From Paludibacterium sp. (GTDB lineage Bacteria > Pseudomonadota > Gammaproteobacteria > Burkholderiales > Chromobacteriaceae), in assembly GCF_019232825.1 (NCBI RefSeq), contig NZ_JAFAND010000035.1, positions 1 through 64,000 of the forward strand: 64,000 nt of DNA, in the 5' to 3' direction. Below are positions 8,692-16,171 of the stretch, piece by piece. The translations under genes were made by a program, and so were the position numbers. The stretch's first letter is position 1, and each line of letters starts with the position of its first letter. The notes under the pieces were generated by a model. It was given only the letters and a program-made list of their open reading frames with translations. It made no database searches and had not been told where the DNA came from.

Positions 8692-10869
8692 TCATTCCGC
8701 CCGGATTGACGGGGGTGTTGTGGCCGCAGAACGGTTTGCCAAGATGAATCGCGCGCAGTCCGCCGTGCCGAGCGGCGGACTGAACCAATAGCCCTGGAAG
8801 CGCCGGCCGCCCAGTTGAACACAGCGGTCAAGCTGCGGCAGGTCCTCCACCCCTTCCACCATGACGTCCATGTTCAGCCCCTGCCCCAGCTCGACGATGC
8901 TGCGGATGACATGCTCGTTGATGGCGCTGGGCGCCGACTGGGTCAGCGAGCGGTCGATCTTGATGGTGTCGATCGGCAGCGCGTACAAATAGCGCAGCGA
9001 CGTGTGTCCCATGCCGAAATCGTCCAACGCGATGCGCACGCCGGCGTCGCGCAAACGCTGCAGCATGGCCAGCATGGCGTCGCTGGGGATCAGCATCGTT
9101 GACTCGGTGATTTCCAATTCCAGCAAGTGCGGCGGCACGCCATACTCGTCCAAAAGCGCCAACACGCCGTCGGCGAACGTCGCGCTCAGCAATTGTTTCG
9201 GCGTCACGTTGACCGCCAGCATCAGATCATCCGGCAACTGTCCGCGCCATGCCGCGCGTTGCGCCAGCGCGGTGCGCAGCACGTAATAGCCCAGCCGCTC
9301 GTGCCACTGCCTATCCTCGGCCAGCGCCACCGTCAGCGGGGGTGAAATCGGGCCGAACAATGGATGCCGCCAGCGCAGCAAGGCCTCGACGCCGTAAACC
9401 TCGTATGCCGGCGCGGCAACCTGCGGCTGGTAGACCAGTTCGAGCTGCGTCGCGGTGACTAGCGCATGATCGAGGTCGTTGGCCAGCATGTCCGCCATCG
9501 CGCCTTCGTCGCCGGGGAGACGGCACGTTCGCGGCACCTCGCCTTGATCGAAACGTTCCGCCGACACGCCCAACTGCCGGATCAGCGCCGCGCCCATTTT
9601 CATCCGCCGCCTTGCCGCCAGCCGCACGAAAGGAAAGTAAAGCGCCGTGCCGACGGCAAGGTTCATCGCTTGTAGGCCCAAACCGGTCCACGAGCGCGTG
9701 GTGAGCACGCCGCTCAACAACGCCGGTGTCGTCCAAGGAATGGTCGCGGCGGTGTGCGGCACCCACCCCAAGACGATCGCCGTGTACCCCATCAGCGTCT
9801 GCGCCAGCGGCACCAACAAAAAGGGAATGAAGTAGACCGGGTTGATGATGATGGGCAAACCGAACAGCAGCGGCTCGTTGACATTGCACAACGCCGGAAT
9901 CAAAGCGAACAACGCGAAGCGCCGCGCGCCGCGCCCCCGGCCGGCAGCCAACAAGGCGACAATCAGGCACAGCGTGCTGCCCGACCCGCCCATGCGCGTG
10001 AACGCGTCGAAAAATTCCTTGGTGAAAATCCACGTCGGCTGGTGATGGGCGGCGATCGCAGCCAGATTGGCTTGCGTCGCCGGCACCCAGACCTTGGCTT
10101 CGATGGCGATCAGTAGATTGGGGCCATGCACCCCGACAAACCATAAGAGCTGGCAGGCGGCCACATACAAAAGCGCCCCGCTCAAGCTGTTATCCAGCCA
10201 GCCCACCACATGCTCATACGCCCCCGCCCCCGGCAAGCCCCCCGTGTCGACGCCACGCAAGAATCCAAGCGCGAGCGCGACGCATAGGATGGTCAGCACG
10301 GCGGCCGGCGTGGCCGCCAGCACCTCGCGCATGCGAATGTCGCCACCCATGAAATCAAGATGGTGCAGCGGAAAGACCACCCTCAAAAACGTAAAGAACA
10401 GAAAACTGCCGAGCGGCGCCAGTACGAAAACACGCGGCAACCCCTTGTCGATCGACAGCATCCGCGCCCAGGCGCCATCGCCATCGTTCACCGCCGTGAG
10501 AAAAAAACAGGCCAGCACAACGGCAATGGCAATCATGGGCGACACGGCACGCGTCCGATAGCGCTGATTGTGCATGGCGGTCCGGGCCTGGACATAGCCG
10601 ATGAGCACGGTCAGCGCGGCAATGCCGAAGGTGCCATCGACAACGCTCGCCCAGCCGCGCCGCCATACCGCTTGCACGGAGGGAGAAAACGCCGGGGCCA
10701 GAGAGAGCGGCAACTCGCGCAGCAGGATAGCGAACGCGCCGATCATGATGAGCGGCAAGGAGAAAGTCAGTCCGCTGCGCATCGCGGTAAATAGCGGCAG
10801 CGACTCCAGGGTCAGGAAACTTCTTCGCAGCATCTGCGAAAACATGCGACTGCCGTTCGGTTTTCTCAT
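8692..10869 (-). CDS. PTS EIIC (cellobiose/chitobiose type) fused to an EAL phosphodiesterase
   Basis: 725 residues. Residues about 20-415 are a multi-pass PTS EIIC domain with the sugar-site signatures VGVHGPNLL (H248) and NVNEPLLFGLP (E332), matching the His and Glu that contact sugar in ChbC-type channels. Residues about 455-705 are an EAL domain with all usual catalytic residues: E495 (VEALLRW), N554, E586 (ELEITES), D616-D617 (DDFG), K637, E672/E675 and Q692. No EIIA or EIIB gene is nearby. The likely role is hydrolysis of cyclic di-GMP in response to a sugar bound in the membrane domain; transport by itself seems unlikely without EIIB (inference). It stands alone, separated by 319 bp from the oppositely oriented 2-oxoacid oxidoreductase gene. 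Confidence 0.9.
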   Translation of the reverse strand: MRKPNGSRMFSQMLRRSFLTLESLPLFTAMRSGLTFSLPLIMIGAFAILLRELPLSLAPAFSPSVQAVWRRGWASVVDGTFGIAALTVLIGYVQARTAMHNQRYRTRAVSPMIAIAVVLACFFLTAVNDGDGAWARMLSIDKGLPRVFVLAPLGSFLFFTFLRVVFPLHHLDFMGGDIRMREVLAATPAAVLTILCVALALGFLRGVDTGGLPGAGAYEHVVGWLDNSLSGALLYVAACQLLWFVGVHGPNLLIAIEAKVWVPATQANLAAIAAHHQPTWIFTKEFFDAFTRMGGSGSTLCLIVALLAAGRGRGARRFALFALIPALCNVNEPLLFGLPIIINPVYFIPFLLVPLAQTLMGYTAIVLGWVPHTAATIPWTTPALLSGVLTTRSWTGLGLQAMNLAVGTALYFPFVRLAARRRMKMGAALIRQLGVSAERFDQGEVPRTCRLPGDEGAMADMLANDLDHALVTATQLELVYQPQVAAPAYEVYGVEALLRWRHPLFGPISPPLTVALAEDRQWHERLGYYVLRTALAQRAAWRGQLPDDLMLAVNVTPKQLLSATFADGVLALLDEYGVPPHLLELEITESTMLIPSDAMLAMLQRLRDAGVRIALDDFGMGHTSLRYLYALPIDTIKIDRSLTQSAPSAINEHVIRSIVELGQGLNMDVMVEGVEDLPQLDRCVQLGGRRFQGYWFSPPLGTADCARFILANRSAATTPPSIRAE

Positions 10870-11016
10870 GGAAAAGCGATCCGCTTATCGCTTCGATGAA
10901 AATATAACGGTATATATCATGCTTTTTTATTAAAAGATATTCTTATAAAAAAGACAAGCGATCATAAACAAAACAAACGCCATGACACTTTCACCACAGA
11001 TTACCCCCTGCTTTGG

Positions 11017-11030
11017 CTGACCCACATCAA
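11017..11030. promoter_or_regulatory. Weak FNR/ANR-like site upstream of the 2-oxoacid oxidoreductase operon
   Basis: CTGACCCACATCAA matches TTGAT-N4-ATCAA at 8 of 10 half-site positions, with the right half perfect. It lies about 160 bp upstream of the start codon. Like the match before the hydrogenase operon, it is only suggestive. Confidence 0.25.
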
Positions 11031-11084
11031 ACAAAACCGTCTTTTTGGCGGATCACGCCTTTTGTTGATTCAAACGAAAGATAT

Positions 11085-11116
11085 CCCGATTGACCTCTCC
11101 GAATATTTGAATCGGG
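11085..11116. promoter_or_regulatory. Inverted repeat upstream of the 2-oxoacid oxidoreductase operon
   Basis: CCCGATT (11085-11091) and AATCGGG (11110-11116) are perfect 7-bp arms with an 18-bp spacer, about 73 bp before the start codon. The regulator, if any, is unknown. Confidence 0.35.
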
Positions 11117-11188
11117 TAAGGCTCCGTCGGTCGGCGGTTCGATCGATGGGGAATTCAAGTTCTCATTCAGCTTTGGATAAATCTCTCC

Positions 11189-14100
11189 ATGAAAGTCGAT
11201 CAAGCGAAGTACCCTGGCATCTCATGTGTCATCAATGGTAACGGTGCGGTCGCGCATGTGATGAATCACGTCTGCGGCGGCGTCATTGGCTACCCCATCA
11301 CGCCCTCGACCGAAATCGCCGAGTTGTTTGAGGCGGCGCGCGCCGACGGCAGTGTCAACGTCTGGGGCAAACATCCGTTCTTCTTCAGTCCCGAAGGTGA
11401 GCACTCCGCGCAAAGCGGCGCGCTGGGCGCGGCGCTCACCGGCGGACAATACATTTCCAATGCCTCGTCGAGCCAGGGCATCTTGTATGCGATGGAATCG
11501 CACTACGTCACCGTCGGTAAGAAGGCCGGCGGCTTCGTTCTGCAGGTAGCAGCACGCGTGGTGTCGCGCCATTCGCTCAACGTCATGGCCGGACACGACG
11601 ACGCGTACGCCCTGCTCTCGGCGGGCTACACCATTCTGTTCGGTTCCAACCCGCAAGAAGCCGCCGATTTGGCCGCCATCGCCTACCGCGTGTCCGCCGA
11701 TTCGCTGATTCCGGTGGCCAACACCATGGACGGCTTCTCCACCAGCCACATGCTGAGCGAGGCCTGCTTGCCGGAACCGGCGTTGTTGGCCGAATTTGTC
11801 GGCAACCCGCAAGACCGCATTCCCTGTCCGACGCTCGCGCAGGAAATTCTGTTCGGCGCCAAGGGCCGTGTCGCCCAGCTGCGCCAATACCTGGCGCGCC
11901 ATCGCGACGATATCCGCGACGCCGACCGGCAAGCGCTGGAGCAATACCTGACCGATCACGCCGATGCGGTCGAGAAAGACGCGAAGGGCGAACGCGTGGC
12001 GGAAACCCTCGGCTGGCTGCCGACCGAGTGCCATCGTCAATGGCGCCGCCAGTGGCGCAACGCGCATGAGAAAGGCACGCGTCAACGCGTGCCGGCGCTG
12101 GTCGACATCCAGAACCCCGGCTTGACCGGGCCGGTGCAAAACCAGCCGGACTTCCAAGCAGGGGCCGCCGATCACCGCACTCACTTCGCCAATGCCGTGC
12201 CGGGCATGGTGCGCCAGGCGATGGCCGAGTACTCGGCCCTGACAGGACGCCACTACGCGCCGGTACAGACATTCCATTGCGACGACGCCGACTATGTGAT
12301 GGTCGGTTTGGGCTCGGTCACCGAAGACGTCGAAGCCGTGGTCGCGCACCTGCGCGCCAAGGGTGAAAAGGTCGGCCTGGTGGCGATCAAGCTGTTGCAA
12401 CCCTTCCCCGAAGCCGAGGTGGTCGCCGCGCTCGCCGGTAAAAAGGCGGTCATGGTATTGGAGCGCTCGGAGCAGACCGCGCTGACCACCCTCGTTACCC
12501 AGGCGCTGTTCAAGGCGCGGGAAAACGCCGATCAGTCTCGCTATGCGGACATTCCCGCCATCGAACGCCTGCCGATCCTGACCACCGCCATCTTCGGCCT
12601 GGGTGGCCACGATCTGCAACCGCGCCACCTGATCGCCGCCTTCCGCCACCTGGCGGGCAGCCGTCCGTCGCCGCTCGTCTATCTGGGTAGCCAATTCTTC
12701 GACGACAACCCTTCGCCGCAGATGGCCGAGCTGCAAGCGCGCCTGAAAGCCGCCTATCCGGAAACCGAGTTCATGGCGCTGGAAACCGAAGCCAATCCGC
12801 GCCTGCTGCCGGACAGCGCCTTCCGCATCCGCTTCCACTCGGTGGGCGGCTACGGCACCATCGCCTCGGGCAAACTATTGACCGACATCCTGGCCGGCGC
12901 GCTCGACCTGCACTCGAAGGCCGCGCCGAAATACGGCTCGGAAAAGAGCGGCGCGCCCACCAACTACTACATCACGCTGAGCCCGGAGGCGATCAAGATC
13001 ACCAATGCCGAGTTGGAAGACGTGGAAATCGTCATTTCGCCCGACCACAAGGTGTTCAGCCATACCAACCCGCTGCGCGGCCTGGCGCGTGGCGGCACCT
13101 TCATTTTGCAATCGAATGCCACGGCGGAGGAAATCTGGCGCGAGCTGCCGCCCGCGGCGCGCCGGACCATTCGCGAACGGGAAATCCGCTTCCTCGCCAT
13201 CGATGCCTTCAGCGTGGCCAGCAAGCATTCGCCCTCGCCGGCGCTCGCGACGCGCATGATGGGCATCGCCTTCATCGGCGCGGTGGTGGGCCATGTGCCG
13301 CAGGTCACGGCCGGCGCGAGCCGCGAGGCGATTTTGGAAAAAGTGACGAAGCAAATCGCCAAGAAATTCGGCAGCAAGGGCGAGGCGATCGTCGAAGGCA
13401 ACATGAACGTGATCCGCGATGGCATCGACGCCACTTGCGTGGTCGACTACCGCGCCGACGCGCTGGTGGCGATCGACGCCGAACCGGCCGCGGTGGCGTT
13501 CGCGAGCCCGGCCTTATCGGCGGGCATGTGCCGTCGCGCCGGCAGCTCGGCGTGCGGCGGTCTGTTCGACCGCGATTACTTTGAAGACATGGTGGCCAAG
13601 CCCTTCCGCGAGGGCACGATCGGCGAGGCGCCCGTACTGCCGGGCATCGGCATGTTCATGCCCAGCGCCACCGCCGCCGCCAAGGACAAAGGTCTGTTCC
13701 GCCGCACCGTGCCGGACTTCGATCCGTCGCTGTGCACCGGCTGCATGGAATGCACGCTGGTCTGCCCGGACGCCGCCTTGCCCTCGGCGGTGCACGACGT
13801 ACATGAACTGCTGCGTGCCGGCATCCGCCGGCTCGACGTCACGCAGGCGCAACGCGACACCCTGATGGAACAGGTGTTCGCGCTGACCGACGCCGTGCGC
13901 GCCGCCTACCGCGCCGACAAGGACAATGCGCCGCTCTCCACGCTGGTCGAACGCTCGATCGACACGCTCGGCGACCTCTCGCCGGTACAGCGCACGCATT
14001 ATGCGCAACTGGTCGCGCAACTGGCCACTTACCCGGTAGCACGCACCAAGCCGTTCTTCGACGCCATGGAAAAGGCTCAGCCCGGCAGCGGCGGCTTGTT

Positions 14101-16171
14101 CGCGGTCAGCGTCGATCCTTGGAAGTGCTCCGGCTGTCTGGAGTGCGTCGACGTCTGCGGCCCCGGCGCGCTCTCGCCGCTCGACCAAGACCATCGCGTC
14201 TTCGACAGCCTGCAACGGCGCTTCGAGTTCCTGTCGCGCCTGCCCGATACACCGGAGCGCTTCCTCACCGACGCGCTGGCCGCCGGCGGCGATACCAAGC
14301 GCCTGATGCTGGACCGCGACAACTACTACGCCATCACTGGCGGTCACGGCGGCTGCCGCGGCTGCGGCGAAGTCACCGCCATTCGCCTGGTGATGTCGAC
14401 CAGCCATGCCCTGAGCGAAAAACGCCGCCGGACGCACATCCATGAACTGGAAGCGTTGATCGGCGCGCTGGAAGCCAAGCGCGACGCGCTGCCGGCCGAC
14501 GACCAAGCGACCCGCGACCGTTACGAGCCGCTGGTGCTGAAGCTGGAGCAAGCGTTGTACGAACTGGAAAGCGGCCCGACCGGCGACGGCGAAAGCGGCA
14601 CGGTCATCGCCAACGCCACCGGCTGCAGCAGCGTGTACGCGTCGACCTTCCCGTTCAACCCGTACAACGACCCGTGGGTCAACAGCCTGTTCCAAGACGT
14701 GCAACCGCTGGCCAAGGGGATCTTCGAAGGCATCGCCGCACGCAAGACCGAGCTTGTGCGCGCACTGCGCCAGGCGCGGCTGGAGCTCAGCGGCGACTAC
14801 CGTCCGGAAACCCACGACAGCGTGCTGCGCTATCTCGACTGGCGCCAATTCAGCGCCGATGAAATCCAGCTGCTGCCGACGGTATTGACCATCGGCGGCG
14901 ACGGCGCCAGCTACGACATCGGCTTTGGCGCGTTGTCGCGCATCCTGGTGAGCGGCACGCCGCTGAAGATCATGGTGCTCAACACCGGCGCCTACTCCAA
15001 CACCGGCGGCCAAGCGTCGACCGCGAGCTACACCGCGCAAGACGCCGACCTCGCGCGTTTCGGCAAGGCGCACCCGGGCAAGCACGAACAGCGCAAGGAA
15101 CTGGCGCTGATCGCCGCCTTCCACGGCAACATCTTCGCCTGCGTCAGCAGCACGGCGCTGCACGGTCATTTCCTGAAGAACACGCTGGCCTTCCTGGAAT
15201 ACACCGACGCGCCGGCGGTACTCGACGTCTACACGCCGTGTCAGGGCGAGCACGGCATCGCCGATCGCGCCTCGGCAGAACATTCGCGCCTGGCGGTCGA
15301 AAGCCGCATGTGCCCGGTGTTCGTGCATGACCCGCGCCGCGGCAACAGCCTATTCGAGCGGCTGTCGCTGGAGGGCAACCCGGATCTGGACAAAACCTGG
15401 AGCAAGACCACGCTGGAATATCTCGGCGATGACGGCCAGCTGCAGCTGTTGGAGATCGCGCTGACGCCGGCGCAGTTCGCGCTGGGCGAAAACCGCTTCA
15501 AGAAGCACTTCGGTCCGTTGCCCGTCGGCGCGGACGCCGTGCCGATCGAGGCCTTCGTCGAGCTCAATCCGGAAGCGCGCGACGGCAAGACGCCGTTCAT
15601 CTACGCGGTGGACGGCAAACGCCGGCTGATCCGCTTGGCGGTCGACCTGCCGATCGTGGTGCTGGTGGAGGAACGCCGGCGCAATTGGCAACTGCTGCAG
15701 ACGCTCTCCGGCCGGCAAGTCTCGGTGCTCAACGAAACGCACCGCGCCGAACTCGATGCCCTGCGCCGGCAGTATCAGGACGCCGTGGCGCAACGCGAAA
15801 CCGGGCTCGATGCCCTGGCCCGCACCATGGCGGACCTGGCCACGTCGAGCAAGGCACCGCCCGCGCACGGACAGATCCCGATCGTGCCGGTCAGCGCCGC
15901 CCCGGCCGCCCAGGCCGACGCGTGCCCGGCGACCGCCGATAGCGCGCTGCTGCACTTCGATCAGGCGCACCAGGCCAAATGCACCAGCTGCAACACCTGC
16001 TACCAAGAGCTGCCGGAACTGTTCGAGAAGACCCGGATCGTGATCGACGGCCAAAGCCGCGAGGTGGCACAGCTGATTCCCGGCGCCTTGGAGCGCGTGG
16101 CCGTCACGCCGGAACTCAAGAGCCGCATCGCGCGGGTGATCGCCAACTGTGACGCGGAGTTGATTCAATGA
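11189..16171 (+). CDS. Giant 2-oxoacid (pyruvate):ferredoxin oxidoreductase, all subunits fused, with extra C-terminal ferredoxin
   Basis: 1660 residues, against about 1170-1200 for NifJ-type enzymes. Domain order seen: alpha N-terminal domain (GYPITPSTEIAE near 34-45), alpha C-terminal region, gamma domain (about 545-770, FHSVGGYGTIASGK), two [4Fe-4S] sites (C849/852/855/859 and C980/983/986/990), and the thiamine-diphosphate beta domain. The last has GGCRGCGE (C1056, C1059), C1146, GGDGASYDIG near 1236, NTGAYSNTGGQ near 1265 and C1351. Unusual additions are a long stretch between the two Fe-S sites (about 860-975), a 70-residue charged insert near 1073-1138, and a C-terminal tail with a helical linker and a single-cluster ferredoxin-like motif (C1598/1601/1604 and C1654). 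It should oxidise pyruvate or another 2-oxoacid with CoA and reduce low-potential carriers. The substrate is not provable from sequence. Its stop overlaps the next start (ATGA). Confidence 0.88.
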   Translation: MKVDQAKYPGISCVINGNGAVAHVMNHVCGGVIGYPITPSTEIAELFEAARADGSVNVWGKHPFFFSPEGEHSAQSGALGAALTGGQYISNASSSQGILYAMESHYVTVGKKAGGFVLQVAARVVSRHSLNVMAGHDDAYALLSAGYTILFGSNPQEAADLAAIAYRVSADSLIPVANTMDGFSTSHMLSEACLPEPALLAEFVGNPQDRIPCPTLAQEILFGAKGRVAQLRQYLARHRDDIRDADRQALEQYLTDHADAVEKDAKGERVAETLGWLPTECHRQWRRQWRNAHEKGTRQRVPALVDIQNPGLTGPVQNQPDFQAGAADHRTHFANAVPGMVRQAMAEYSALTGRHYAPVQTFHCDDADYVMVGLGSVTEDVEAVVAHLRAKGEKVGLVAIKLLQPFPEAEVVAALAGKKAVMVLERSEQTALTTLVTQALFKARENADQSRYADIPAIERLPILTTAIFGLGGHDLQPRHLIAAFRHLAGSRPSPLVYLGSQFFDDNPSPQMAELQARLKAAYPETEFMALETEANPRLLPDSAFRIRFHSVGGYGTIASGKLLTDILAGALDLHSKAAPKYGSEKSGAPTNYYITLSPEAIKITNAELEDVEIVISPDHKVFSHTNPLRGLARGGTFILQSNATAEEIWRELPPAARRTIREREIRFLAIDAFSVASKHSPSPALATRMMGIAFIGAVVGHVPQVTAGASREAILEKVTKQIAKKFGSKGEAIVEGNMNVIRDGIDATCVVDYRADALVAIDAEPAAVAFASPALSAGMCRRAGSSACGGLFDRDYFEDMVAKPFREGTIGEAPVLPGIGMFMPSATAAAKDKGLFRRTVPDFDPSLCTGCMECTLVCPDAALPSAVHDVHELLRAGIRRLDVTQAQRDTLMEQVFALTDAVRAAYRADKDNAPLSTLVERSIDTLGDLSPVQRTHYAQLVAQLATYPVARTKPFFDAMEKAQPGSGGLFAVSVDPWKCSGCLECVDVCGPGALSPLDQDHRVFDSLQRRFEFLSRLPDTPERFLTDALAAGGDTKRLMLDRDNYYAITGGHGGCRGCGEVTAIRLVMSTSHALSEKRRRTHIHELEALIGALEAKRDALPADDQATRDRYEPLVLKLEQALYELESGPTGDGESGTVIANATGCSSVYASTFPFNPYNDPWVNSLFQDVQPLAKGIFEGIAARKTELVRALRQARLELSGDYRPETHDSVLRYLDWRQFSADEIQLLPTVLTIGGDGASYDIGFGALSRILVSGTPLKIMVLNTGAYSNTGGQASTASYTAQDADLARFGKAHPGKHEQRKELALIAAFHGNIFACVSSTALHGHFLKNTLAFLEYTDAPAVLDVYTPCQGEHGIADRASAEHSRLAVESRMCPVFVHDPRRGNSLFERLSLEGNPDLDKTWSKTTLEYLGDDGQLQLLEIALTPAQFALGENRFKKHFGPLPVGADAVPIEAFVELNPEARDGKTPFIYAVDGKRRLIRLAVDLPIVVLVEERRRNWQLLQTLSGRQVSVLNETHRAELDALRRQYQDAVAQRETGLDALARTMADLATSSKAPPAHGQIPIVPVSAAPAAQADACPATADSALLHFDQAHQAKCTSCNTCYQELPELFEKTRIVIDGQSREVAQLIPGALERVAVTPELKSRIARVIANCDAELIQ

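Larger units (their letters stand above)
10870..11188. promoter_or_regulatory. 319-bp divergent intergenic region with AT-rich core
   Basis: No gene is seen here. The half next to the EIIC-EAL gene is AT-rich (10900-10960) and probably carries its promoter. The half next to the 2-oxoacid oxidoreductase gene contains a perfect 7-bp inverted repeat (CCCGATT 11085-11091, AATCGGG 11110-11116) and a weak FNR-like match (11017-11030). The ribosome site ahead of ATG 11189 is weak. Confidence 0.5.

Noticed and set aside
13514-15328. 604-codon minus-strand frame inside the 2-oxoacid oxidoreductase gene
   Set aside because: Shadow frame produced by GC-rich codon bias; the plus-strand protein has all expected motifs.
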